NCBI RefSeq assembly: GCF_045863935.1
Contig: NZ_BTVP01000007.1
Coordinates: forward strand, 45,434 to 109,433
Direction: 5' to 3'
Origin: Parvibaculum sp045863935
Lineage (GTDB): Bacteria > Pseudomonadota > Alphaproteobacteria > Parvibaculales > Parvibaculaceae
DNA length: 64,000 nucleotides
Part shown: positions 51,184 to 59,308 of the stretch, piece by piece
Position numbering within the stretch: position 1 is the stretch's first letter
Layout of the letters: each line of letters opens with the position of its first letter
The notes under the pieces: generated by a model
What the model saw: only the letters and a program-made list of their open reading frames with translations
Databases searched by the model: none
What the model was told of the DNA's origin: nothing
Program-made: the position numbers and the translations under genes

Positions 51184-53460
51184 ATGTCTTTTCACTACAC
51201 ACGGTATTTCCGTCAGCCGGCCGCGACAGCTATTGCGGCTCTTCTATGGACCCTCCCCGTCTACGCACAGAGCGGCGCCGATGCCGGGCAACAGGAAACC
51301 GCGAAAGCGAAGCTGCACATCCTCGAGGGCCTGACCGTGACAGGCACGGCTGGCGATGTCGGTGATGTCGGCGGGTCGGCAACCTTCATCGGCAAGGAGG
51401 AAATCGAGAAATTCTCCTATACCGATATCAACCGCACCCTGCGCCTTGTCCCCGGCGTCCAGCTCCAGGAAGAAGACGGCTACGGCCTCAGACCCAATAT
51501 CGGCATTCGCGGGTCCGGCAGCGACCGCAACAACAAGATCGTCATCATGGAAGATGGCGTGCTGATGGCGCCGGCGCCCTATGCCGCGCCCGCAGCCTAT
51601 TACTTCCCGTCCATGGGCCGCATGGAAGCGATTGAAGTCGTCAAGGGTCCTGCTGCGATCAAGTACGGACCTTCGACCGTCGCCGGTGCGGTCAATCTTT
51701 TCTCGACGTCCATCCCCGACAATGAAGAGGGCGGGCTGTCCGGTTCGGTGACGGCTCTCGGCGGCGAAGACAGCACTCTTCGCGTCCATGGCTATGCCGG
51801 CGGATGGATGCCAATGTCGAACGCGTGGGATGTCGGTATTCTGGTCGAAACACTGCAGGACAGGACGGACGGCTTCAAGGAACTCGATGGCGGCGGCGAT
51901 ACGGGCTACCGCATTCAGGACTATCTGGCGAAGCTTGCCTTCCGGAGCACCGCCGAATCCGGCCTGCGTCAATCGTTCGAATTCAAGGTGCAACGGTCGG
52001 ATGAGGTTTCGGATGAAACCTATCTCGGCCTGACGCTTGCCGATTTCAACGCGAACCCCTACCGCCGCTACGCCGCCAGCCAGGTCGACGAAATGAATGT
52101 CGATCACCTGACGCTGCAGGCTTCGCACCGCGTCGATTTCTCCAACGACCTCAACCTCACGACGACGCTCTACTACAACGACACGAGCCGTGCCTGGTAC
52201 AAGATCAACGACGCGAGGCTCACCGGCGCGCCGACATGGACGAGCATTTCCAGCATCGTTTCGGATCCCGTCACGAATGCCGCCGAATATGCCGTTCTGC
52301 AAGGAGCCGCCGGCGAGATACGCGTCCGCAACAACAATCGCGAATATTATTCGGCCGGCATCCAGTCCGTTCTCGGATCGGCATTCGTCACGGGGGATCT
52401 CGCGCATTATCTCGAGTTCTCGGTGCGCTACCATGAAGACGAAGAAGACCGGTTCCAGAACGACGACATCTACACAATGTCCGGCGGGCAGATGACGCTC
52501 ACGTCAGCGGGCGCGGCGGGCAGTCAGGACAACCGCGTCGGCGACGCGAAGGCCTGGGCGTTTTTCGTTCAGGACACGATCGACTGGGACCGGTTGACGG
52601 TGACACCGGGCCTTCGTTACGAGACGATCCGTCTGCGCCAGACCCGCTGGAGCACGGCCGATCCAAGCCGGACCGGCCCGGCGACCGTCGCGGAGAACTC
52701 GGTCGACGTTCTCATTCCCGGCGTCGGCGCTGTCTATCATCTGACGGATGAATGGCAGCTTGTCGGCGGCGTTCATCGCGGCTTTGCAGCGCCGGGCCCG
52801 GGGTCGACTTCCGATGCGGAGCGTTCCGTCAATTACGAGGCAGGCGTCCGCTACGGCGCGGGCGACCTGTCGCTCGAAGCGATCGGTTTCTTCAACGATT
52901 ATTCGAACCTGCTCGGCACCTGCACCGCCTCGACGGGCGGAGGCTGCACCATCGGCGCGCAGTTCGACGGCGGCGAAGTCGACGTGAAGGGGCTGGAATT
53001 CACCGCCGGATATGATGCCGGCAAGAGCCTCGGCACCAAGCTTTCGGTACCGCTCGCGGCGATCTACACCTATACGGACGCCGAGTTCAAAACGAGCTTC
53101 AACAGCGGCTTCGGCCCCTGGGGCAATGTCACGGCGGGCGACAAACTGCCCTATGTGCCGGAGCACCAGCTGACCCTGACGGCAGGCGTCGAAGGCGAGA
53201 CCTGGCGGACGAACGTGATCGCCAACTATGTCGATGAAACGCGGTCCGTCGCGGGCCAGGGAGCTATCCCGGCGGACCAGCGCATCGACGACCGGATCAT
53301 CGTCGACCTCTCCGCCGAGCTGGACGTCGTGCCGGGCGTGAGCCTGATGGCGATCGTCGAGAACGTCACGGACGAAGTCTACCTCGTCTCGTTCGACCCG
53401 GCAGGGGCGAGGCCGGGCAAGCCCCGAACGATCCTCGGAGGTGTGCGCTTCACCTTCTGA
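51184..53460 (+). CDS. TonB-dependent outer-membrane receptor (FecA-like)
   Basis: The ATG at 51184 has AAGGGGG upstream and opens a signal peptide (PAATAIAALLWTLPVYAQ); 758 aa. A TonB-box-like segment (LEGLTVTGTA), plug domain (FSYTDINRTLRLVPGVQLQEEDGYGLRPNIGIRGSGSDRNNKIVIMEDGVLMAPAPYAAPAAYYFPSMGRMEAIEVVKGPAAIKYGPSTVAGAVNLFSTS) and a 22-strand barrel ending in Phe are visible. The plug resembles ferric-dicitrate receptors (FecA), but the ligand cannot be confirmed. A Fur-like box upstream supports iron regulation. No FecIR-type sigma system is adjacent. Confidence 0.92.
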   Translation: MSFHYTRYFRQPAATAIAALLWTLPVYAQSGADAGQQETAKAKLHILEGLTVTGTAGDVGDVGGSATFIGKEEIEKFSYTDINRTLRLVPGVQLQEEDGYGLRPNIGIRGSGSDRNNKIVIMEDGVLMAPAPYAAPAAYYFPSMGRMEAIEVVKGPAAIKYGPSTVAGAVNLFSTSIPDNEEGGLSGSVTALGGEDSTLRVHGYAGGWMPMSNAWDVGILVETLQDRTDGFKELDGGGDTGYRIQDYLAKLAFRSTAESGLRQSFEFKVQRSDEVSDETYLGLTLADFNANPYRRYAASQVDEMNVDHLTLQASHRVDFSNDLNLTTTLYYNDTSRAWYKINDARLTGAPTWTSISSIVSDPVTNAAEYAVLQGAAGEIRVRNNNREYYSAGIQSVLGSAFVTGDLAHYLEFSVRYHEDEEDRFQNDDIYTMSGGQMTLTSAGAAGSQDNRVGDAKAWAFFVQDTIDWDRLTVTPGLRYETIRLRQTRWSTADPSRTGPATVAENSVDVLIPGVGAVYHLTDEWQLVGGVHRGFAAPGPGSTSDAERSVNYEAGVRYGAGDLSLEAIGFFNDYSNLLGTCTASTGGGCTIGAQFDGGEVDVKGLEFTAGYDAGKSLGTKLSVPLAAIYTYTDAEFKTSFNSGFGPWGNVTAGDKLPYVPEHQLTLTAGVEGETWRTNVIANYVDETRSVAGQGAIPADQRIDDRIIVDLSAELDVVPGVSLMAIVENVTDEVYLVSFDPAGARPGKPRTILGGVRFTF

Positions 53461-53484
53461 CCTTCTCACTTCGAGAGACGAAAA

Positions 53485-53521
53485 GCGGCAGGGCTCGCAA
53501 GGCCCTGCCGCATTTGCATTT
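53485..53521 (+). terminator. Intrinsic terminator after TonB receptor
   Basis: A perfect 10-bp stem GCGGCAGGGC / GCCCTGCCGC (53485-53511), 7-base loop, followed by ATTTGCATTT. It lies 25 bases after the receptor stop. Confidence 0.8.
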
Positions 53522-53702
53522 GGGGAGAAGCCACAGTGTGCCGTACGAATTTCCGGCCGCTGTGTCTTTACGGCCGGGGTCCGGGCTCCGAGTTTATCCC
53601 ATTGAAATCGCTTGTCTTTTTATCGCTTCTGGCCATGCTCCCCGCCCTTCTGCCAAGCTAGGCATAGGTGCGCTGCGGCCACACATGGGGGCCGTCATTC
53701 CA

Positions 53703-53731
53703 CTGTCACAAAAGTGAATGCGAACCGTCAC
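53703..53731 (+). promoter_or_regulatory. Pho-box-like repeats upstream of porin
   Basis: CTGTCAC, 4 bases, GTGAATG, 4 bases, CCGTCAC: 7-mers at the 11-base spacing of PhoB sites, two of three close to the CTGTCAT consensus. It sits about 100 bases upstream of the porin start. The match is moderate. Confidence 0.4.
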
Positions 53732-53826
53732 ATGGCTCTGTTACGAGCGACGCCATGGGGGGTGTTCGCGGTCTTCGCCGCGGCTGCCGATCCTGCAACA
53801 GAAGCTCATCAACACGGAGACGTCTA

Positions 53827-55206
53827 ATGACGTTGAGAAACATTCTGCTGGCCGGCACGGCGATCGGCGCTGCCGCCTTCCTTGCGGCACCTGCTTTTGC
53901 CGCCAGCAACACCCAAGCCGAACTCGACGCCCTGAAGGCGCAGATCGAAGCGCTTCAGCGGAAAGTCGACGATGTCGAAATCCAGCATGGCAACGCGATC
54001 AAGTCGCTCGAAGAGCGCAAGAGCGATGTCATCGTCGGCCTGAAGAACGGCCGCCCCTCCTTCGAGTCGGCTGACGGCAACTTCACCTTCGAACTCTCCG
54101 GCCGCGCCCATCTCGACTGGGGTGGTTACGACCAGGACGACAACAGCGAAGCCAACTTCGGCGGCCTCGGCAACAACATGAACTTCCGCCGTGCCATTTT
54201 CGGTGCCAGCGGCACGTTGATGAAGGACTTCGCCTACGACCTGTATTTCAACTTCGGCGACTCGGGCGACGAACAGAACGGCGTGATCTATGAAGCCGCT
54301 CTGCACTATATCGGCATCGACGGCGTGAAGCTCAGCATCGGCGCGATCCAGCCGAAGCTCACGCTCGACGACTCGACCTCGTCGAACGACATCACCTTCA
54401 TCGAACGTGCGACCGCCGCGAACCTCATGACCTCCATCGGCGCAGGCGATGGACGCATGGCAGTCGGCGGTGCGGGCAATACAGACAACTTCTTCGCTGC
54501 CGCTTACTACACGATGGGTTCGGTTGGACCCGGCAGCACGACGGACGGCGACAGGTCGAACATCCTTGGCCGCGTCGCCTTCGCGACCTCGCCGAAGGAA
54601 GGCCCGAACTTCCATATCGGCCTGTCGGGCACCTATGCCGCAAATCTGGCCAACGATTCGATCAGCTTCGGCGACCGTCCGGAACTGCGCGTCGATGCAA
54701 CCCGCATGATCAACACGACGTCGTTCGCCGCCGACAGCGCGCTCGCCTATGGTCCGGAACTCGCCTTCAACTACGGCCCGTTCCGCGCACAGGGTGAATA
54801 CTACATCTACACCACCGACGGCCTTGCCGGTTCGCCCGATGCCGAGTTCGATGCCTGGTATCTGCAGGCCTCGTGGATCCTCACCGGCGAGTCCTACAAG
54901 TACAGCATGAGCAAGGCCGCCTATTCCGGCGTGAGCCCCGATAATCCGTTCCTTGCCGGCGGCGGCATGGGCGCGTGGGAACTTGCGGCGCGCTACAGCC
55001 AGGCCGACCTCAACGACAGCGACCTTGGCATTGGCGATCAGGGCGGCGAGCAGGACATCATCACGGTGGGCCTGAACTGGTATCCGAACAAGAACGTCCG
55101 CTTCATGCTCAACTACCTGAACGTGGACGTCGAAGATCGTGCGAACGTAGCGAACCCGAACTTCAGCCACGACGCGATCGCGCTGCGCACGCAGTTCACG
55201 TTCTAA
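53827..55206 (+). CDS. OprP/OprO-type porin
   Basis: The ATG at 53827 (MTLRNILLAGTAIGAAAFLAAPAFAASN) gives 459 aa with a signal peptide, an N-terminal coiled coil (ELDALKAQIEALQRKVDDVEIQ) and a porin barrel with the OprP-type opening FELSGRAHLDWGGYDQDDN...MNFRRAIFGASGTLMKDFAYDLYFNFG and terminal Phe (LRTQFTF). OprP-like porins select for phosphate; whether this one does cannot be read from the sequence. Pho-box-like repeats upstream and a PstS-like gene downstream support a phosphate-linked role. Confidence 0.87.
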   Translation: MTLRNILLAGTAIGAAAFLAAPAFAASNTQAELDALKAQIEALQRKVDDVEIQHGNAIKSLEERKSDVIVGLKNGRPSFESADGNFTFELSGRAHLDWGGYDQDDNSEANFGGLGNNMNFRRAIFGASGTLMKDFAYDLYFNFGDSGDEQNGVIYEAALHYIGIDGVKLSIGAIQPKLTLDDSTSSNDITFIERATAANLMTSIGAGDGRMAVGGAGNTDNFFAAAYYTMGSVGPGSTTDGDRSNILGRVAFATSPKEGPNFHIGLSGTYAANLANDSISFGDRPELRVDATRMINTTSFAADSALAYGPELAFNYGPFRAQGEYYIYTTDGLAGSPDAEFDAWYLQASWILTGESYKYSMSKAAYSGVSPDNPFLAGGGMGAWELAARYSQADLNDSDLGIGDQGGEQDIITVGLNWYPNKNVRFMLNYLNVDVEDRANVANPNFSHDAIALRTQFTF

Positions 55207-55249
55207 AAATTACGCTCGATCCGATCCTCGCAGATCAGTCAAGCGGCAG

Positions 55250-55284
55250 CCCCCGGTGGAGAAATCCACCGGGGGTTTTCTTTT
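55250..55284 (+). terminator. Intrinsic terminator of porin gene
   Basis: A perfect 11-bp stem (CCCCCGGTGGA / TCCACCGGGGG, 55250-55275, 4-base loop), followed by TTTTCTTTT. A classic strong intrinsic terminator. Confidence 0.92.
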
Positions 55285-55357
55285 GTGCGTCCGCGCCGGG
55301 GGCGGAGCAATCGCCGGGGGTTTTCTTATGCCCGGATGCGGGGACAAGTACGGGCGT

Positions 55358-55386
55358 CTGTCATCGAAATGTCATCGAACTGTCAA
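55358..55386 (+). promoter_or_regulatory. Three-unit Pho box without an obvious target gene
   Basis: CTGTCAT-CGAA-ATGTCAT-CGAA-CTGTCAA: three 7-mers at exact 11-base spacing, very close to the PhoB consensus (CTGTCAT, 4 bases). It is oriented rightward, toward the 3' end of the opposite-strand PstS-like gene, so a plus-strand transcript from here would be antisense to that gene. No target gene is visible. Confidence 0.6.
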
Positions 55387-55524
55387 ACAGGCGCGGCTTG
55401 TCCCCGCTGTGGCAGCGCTGCATGAGTGCCTGCAGAAATACAACGGCAAGAATACAACGGCACAAAAGCCACAGCGGCGGACGCAACCGGTGCCGATGAG
55501 CGACAGCGGGGATAAAGGGAGGGT

Positions 55525-56304
55525 TCAGTCGAGACCGAGCTTCCCGCGCTCCTCGGCCGCGAAGACGTAAGGCAGGGAGTAGAAGCCCGCGATGACCGCA
55601 TCGCGCTGACCCGCCTGCGAGAGCACGTAGTCGAGGAAGGCCCTGCCCGCCTCGCTTTCCCCACCGCGCAGATAGACGAAGCGCGCGAGCGGGTACTCGG
55701 CGCGCCAGACGGTCGCCGCGCTGGGGGCCGCACAATCGCCGCCATCCGAAACACGAAGCGCCTTCACGCCGTCGCCACGATAGCCGGCGGGCGCGTAACC
55801 GATGGCACCCGGCGCCAACGCGATGGTGTCGAGGAGCATGGAATAGCGCGCGACGCGCGTAACACCCGGCGCGAAGGGCGCGCCACGGAGGACGGCTTCG
55901 GCGAAGAAATCGCCCTCGCCCGGTCCTGCCTCGCGCGCAAGCGGCAAGGCGGGAACGCCGCTTTCCCATTTCGGATTTTCCTCCGTATAGAGACGGTTGA
56001 GCTCTTCGAGCGAAATGCAGGCAAGCGGGTTCTCCGCATGGACGAGGATGGCGACGGCTTCCACCGCCGCCTTGATCCGCACGCCGCCCTCGACGGGACC
56101 GGTGCGCAGCGCCACGCCCGGCTGCAACATGCGGAAACTTTCCGGCCAGAGAAGCATGAGGCTTGCCGGCGCGGGCGCGCCCTCGACCGTCGCCTCGCCC
56201 GCGAGGCCGGGACGGACGGCATAGTCCGGGTAGCGCTCGTCCACGGCGTAAGCGGGGGAGAGGGCGGAGAGGGAGAGGCAGGCAAGAAGGATGGCGTGAC
56301 GCAT
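55525..56304 (-). CDS. PstS-like periplasmic substrate-binding protein
   Basis: The ATG at 56304 opens a signal peptide (MRHAILLACLSLSALSPAYA); 259 aa. The mature part resembles phosphate-binding PstS-type proteins: VHAENPLACISLEELNRLYTEENPKWESG and DTIALAPGAIGYAPAG, with a hinge of the PBP-2 fold. It is shorter than typical PstS, and no PstCAB permease is adjacent, so it may be a scavenging or sensing protein. It converges on the porin gene. Confidence 0.72.
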   Translation of the reverse strand: MRHAILLACLSLSALSPAYAVDERYPDYAVRPGLAGEATVEGAPAPASLMLLWPESFRMLQPGVALRTGPVEGGVRIKAAVEAVAILVHAENPLACISLEELNRLYTEENPKWESGVPALPLAREAGPGEGDFFAEAVLRGAPFAPGVTRVARYSMLLDTIALAPGAIGYAPAGYRGDGVKALRVSDGGDCAAPSAATVWRAEYPLARFVYLRGGESEAGRAFLDYVLSQAGQRDAVIAGFYSLPYVFAAEERGKLGLD

Positions 56305-56381
56305 GGCTGGATGTTTCCGGTGGAGACACAAGACGTCAAGGCGTGACGGGGTTTTGCGACAGGCGCATGACGCCATGGCTA

Positions 56382-56447
56382 CCGCATCCCCCGCCCCGGA
56401 AAATTCTGCCGAATTTTCCGACCCTCCCCGAGGGGAGGGTGGGACGA
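56382..56447. repeat. Intergenic palindromic repeat, copy 1
   Basis: Begins with CCGCATCCCCCGCCCCG. It contains an inner palindrome (GGAAAATTC/GAATTTTCC) followed by a GC-rich palindrome (ACCCTCCCC/GGGGAGGGT). It closely matches the copy at 59134 and, less fully, the one at 63899. It lies between the PstS-like and alcohol dehydrogenase genes. Confidence 0.75.
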
Positions 56448-56466
56448 GATGCAAGCCTTCGCGATG

Positions 56467-57474
56467 TCATGACATCACCAGCACGGCGGCGCCGGTGAGG
56501 CGGCCTTCGCGAAGACGGGCGAGCGCTTCGTTTGCCTCTTCGAGAGGCAGCGTCTCGACGGTGGTGACGACAGGCACTTGCGGCGCAAGCGCCAGGAACG
56601 CCTCGCCATCCTTGCGCGTGAGGTTCGCGACGGAATGGATGGAGCGTTCGCGCCAGAGGATGTCATAGGGAAAGGAGGGAATGTCCGACATGTGGATGCC
56701 CGCGCAGACGACGCGGCCGCCCGGCGCGACGGCCTTGAGCGCGGCGGGGACGAGGGGGCCCGCGGGCGCATAGATGATGGCGGCGTCGAGAAGTTCCGGC
56801 GGCGCCTCATCGGAACCGCCTGCCCATTCCGCGCCGAGCGACAGCGCGAAGTCTTTCGCCGCCTCGTCGCCCGGCTTCACGAAGGCGAAGAGCCGCCAGC
56901 CTTCGTGATGCGCGACCTGGGCGACGATATGCGCGGCGGCGCCGAAGCCGTAAATGCCGAGAAGCCTGCCTTCGCCCGCCATGCGCAGCGAGCGGTAGCC
57001 GATGAGCCCGGCACAAAGGAGAGGGGTGGCCTCCGCTGCGCTGTAGCTTTCAGCGACGGGGAAGCAGAAGCGCGCATCGGCGGCGGTGAATTCGGCATAG
57101 CCGCCGTCGCGCGTATAGCCGGTGAAGAGCGCGCGTTCGCAGAGGTTTTCGCGTCCCGCGCGGCAATAGCGGCACTCGCCGCAGGTCCATCCGAGCCAGG
57201 GAATGCCGACGCGCGCGCCGGGGCGGAGATGAGTGACGCCTTCGCCCAGCGCGGCGACGCGGCCGACGATCTCGTGGCCCGGCACGAGGGGAAGCTTCGG
57301 ACCCGGCAGCTCGCCGTCGACGACATGAAGATCGGTCCGGCAGACGCCACAGGCTTCCACTTTCACCACGACCTCGCCGGGGCCGGGATGCGGCACGGGT
57401 ATCTGTGCGAGGCGCAGCTTCTTCCCCGGTGCATCGAGCAGCATGGCGCGCATGGTTTGCGGGAGAGAGGGCAT
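56467..57474 (-). CDS. Zinc-dependent alcohol dehydrogenase (AdhP-like)
   Basis: A 335-aa medium-chain dehydrogenase of the AdhP/propanol-preferring type. Catalytic zinc ligands: VCRTDLHVVDGE and VPGHEIVGRV. Structural zinc Cys: CGECRYCRAGRENLCE. The coenzyme motif LLGIYGFGAAAHIVAQVA is a variant Rossmann GxGxxA. It lies upstream of the repeat copy 1, and its promoter is in the 170 bases before the MFS gene. No physiological substrate is evident. Confidence 0.9.
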   Translation of the reverse strand: MPSLPQTMRAMLLDAPGKKLRLAQIPVPHPGPGEVVVKVEACGVCRTDLHVVDGELPGPKLPLVPGHEIVGRVAALGEGVTHLRPGARVGIPWLGWTCGECRYCRAGRENLCERALFTGYTRDGGYAEFTAADARFCFPVAESYSAAEATPLLCAGLIGYRSLRMAGEGRLLGIYGFGAAAHIVAQVAHHEGWRLFAFVKPGDEAAKDFALSLGAEWAGGSDEAPPELLDAAIIYAPAGPLVPAALKAVAPGGRVVCAGIHMSDIPSFPYDILWRERSIHSVANLTRKDGEAFLALAPQVPVVTTVETLPLEEANEALARLREGRLTGAAVLVMS

Positions 57475-57605
57475 GGTCGGGCTCCTTTGCGGGTCATGGT
57501 TTCACAAAGGGAGCGGGTGTTCGAGGGGGACGGTGTCGCGGTGCGGCGCCGCAAAGACGTGGATGGCCCGAATAAATCGGGCCATGACGTGTTTTTCTGA
57601 ATGTC

Positions 57606-57640
57606 GTCCCGGCGGCAGACATGAAGCCTGCCGCCGGGAT
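57606..57640 (-). terminator. Hairpin after the MFS gene
   Basis: A perfect 11-bp stem CCCGGCGGCAG / CTGCCGCCGGG (57608-57638) starts eight bases after the MFS stop. The T-tract on the minus strand is poor, so it may act with rho or as an mRNA 3' end. Confidence 0.55.
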
Positions 57641-57645
57641 GTGCG

Positions 57646-58980
57646 TTACTTCAGGCTGTAGGCCTTGGCGCGGGCGAGGTCTTCTTTCAGCGTTTCTGCG
57701 CCGAGGATGAAATGGATGGCGGCCCAGGGCCAGACGATCATGACGGTGAGAAGCGCGTAGCGCAGCGACTCGTCGCCGTAAGCCGGGGCGTAGAGATCGC
57801 TGATGATGCCGACGGCCTGCGGACCGAGCCCCATGCCGATCATGTTGAGGATGAGGAAGAGCACGGCGGAGGCGACGGCGCGCATGCGCAGCGTGACGAG
57901 GCCCTGGGTCATGGCGAGGCTCGGCCCGATATAGGCCGCGCCCGCGAAGGCAGGCACGAGGAAGAAGAAGAGCGCCCCGTATTTGTCCATCGACAGATAC
58001 ATGCCGATGGCGAAGGGGAAGCAGACGGCCATGACGATGGCCACCACCCAGAGATTCCAGCGCACATCGCGCTTGCCGTAATGGTCGGCGAGCCAGCTTG
58101 TGAGGTAGGTGCCGGCGCCACCGACAAAGCCGATGATGAGCGCAAGCCAGGTGCCGATCTCGCCCGGGCTCATCTGGAAGGAGCGGATGAGGAAGGCAGG
58201 GATCCAGGTGACGCCCGCATAGCCGCCGAAAGCCGCGAGCGCGCAGCCGAAGGCGATGTGGCGGAAGGACTTCTGCGACCAGAGCAGACGCCAGACTTCC
58301 ATGACTTTCGGCGCGGCGGCCGATGCCTGAGACGAGATGCCATCGGCATGGCCGCGCTCGGGCTCCTTCAGCGTGAAGCGCACGAGGAGCGCGATGAGGA
58401 GGCCCGGCGCGCCGACGATGAAGAAGGCCGCGCGCCAGCCATACCACTGGCTGACCCAACCGCCGACAAGGAAGCCGATCAGGATGCCGATATTGATGCC
58501 GAGCGAATAGATGCCCATGGCGGAGGCGCGCTTCTCCGGCGGGAACATGTCGGAGATCATGGAGTGGGAGGGCGGGCTTGAGCCTGCCTCGCCGACGCCG
58601 ACGCCAATGCGCGCCAGCGCGAGCTGCGCGAAATTCGTCACGAAGCCGCAGACGACCGTCATGGTCGAGAAGATGGTGAGCGCCAGCGCCACGATGTTGC
58701 GCCGGTTGGTGCGGTCCGCCCACATGGCGATCGGCACGCCGAGCGTGGCGTAGAAGATGGCGAAGGTGATGCCGGAGAGGAAGCCGAGCTGCGTGTCGTT
58801 GAGACCGAGATCGAGTTTGATCGGCTGCAGCAGGATCGCAAGGATCTGCCGGTCCACGTAATTCGCCGTATAGGCGGTCATCAGTACAAAGAGCGCATAG
58901 TTGCGATAGGCGGGCGTGAAGCCCTGCGACGGCGCAATGCCGCCCGCGGCGCCCGAAACGGCGCCTGCCCTGTCCGTCAT
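57646..58980 (-). CDS. MFS transporter (Spinster-like)
   Basis: The ATG at 58980 has GGGGAGG seven bases upstream; 444 aa. Twelve membrane helices of the major facilitator superfamily, with the loop 2-3 motif GVPIAMWADRTNRRNI and the helix 4-5 region LARIGVGVGEAGSSPPSHSMISDMFPPEKRASAMGIY, typical of Spinster/sphingolipid- or aromatic-acid-related MFS clades. The substrate is unknown. Confidence 0.88.
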   Translation of the reverse strand: MTDRAGAVSGAAGGIAPSQGFTPAYRNYALFVLMTAYTANYVDRQILAILLQPIKLDLGLNDTQLGFLSGITFAIFYATLGVPIAMWADRTNRRNIVALALTIFSTMTVVCGFVTNFAQLALARIGVGVGEAGSSPPSHSMISDMFPPEKRASAMGIYSLGINIGILIGFLVGGWVSQWYGWRAAFFIVGAPGLLIALLVRFTLKEPERGHADGISSQASAAAPKVMEVWRLLWSQKSFRHIAFGCALAAFGGYAGVTWIPAFLIRSFQMSPGEIGTWLALIIGFVGGAGTYLTSWLADHYGKRDVRWNLWVVAIVMAVCFPFAIGMYLSMDKYGALFFFLVPAFAGAAYIGPSLAMTQGLVTLRMRAVASAVLFLILNMIGMGLGPQAVGIISDLYAPAYGDESLRYALLTVMIVWPWAAIHFILGAETLKEDLARAKAYSLK

Positions 58981-59308
58981 GAATTCCTCCCCGAAGTCCA
59001 CGCGTGCCGGTTCTCCTCCCCGCATGCGCGACTTTTACGATTTCAATTCCAGTGTTCGTAAATTCCAGTGGGAGGGAGCGTATCAGCGACGGACGGGAAC
59101 TCAAGCGGAACCGGACGGAGATTCCTGCGAATGCCGCATCCCCCGCCCCGAGAAATTCTTCGCAAGCTCGAATTTCTCGACCCGCCCCCAGGGGCGGGTG
59201 GGAAGAGAGCGCGATGAACGAGTTGGTACAATCGTGACGGCGGCGTCATGGATGGACATGTCCGATTTTGGCGAGCGCGGCGGCAGGCGCCGATCTAGAC
59301 TGCTGCGC
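58981..59308. other. Gap with palindromic repeat copy 2
   Basis: 328 bases between the divergent MFS and Ada-AlkA genes. It holds the repeat at 59134-59205 and promoters for both genes; a long plus-strand open frame through it lacks a coding signature. Confidence 0.4.
59134..59205. repeat. Intergenic palindromic repeat, copy 2
   Basis: The left edge CCGCATCCCCCGCCCCG is identical to copy 1. It has an inner palindrome (CGAGAAATTC / GAATTTCTCG) around a variable loop, then ACCCGCCCC/GGGGCGGGT, with compensating changes that keep both stems paired. Confidence 0.78.

Larger units (their letters stand above)
53461..53826. other. Gap between receptor and porin genes
   Basis: 366 bases with no gene. 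It holds the receptor terminator (53485-53521) and Pho-box-like repeats (53703-53731) about 100 bases upstream of the porin. Confidence 0.5.
55207..55524. other. Gap with terminator, Pho box and direct repeats
   Basis: 318 bases between convergent porin and PstS-like genes. It holds the porin terminator, a three-unit Pho box (55358-55386), an inverted repeat (CCGCTGTGGC / GCCACAGCGG, 55404-55477) and a 12-base direct repeat (AATACAACGGCA at 55437 and 55451). No coding region is convincing. Confidence 0.5.
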
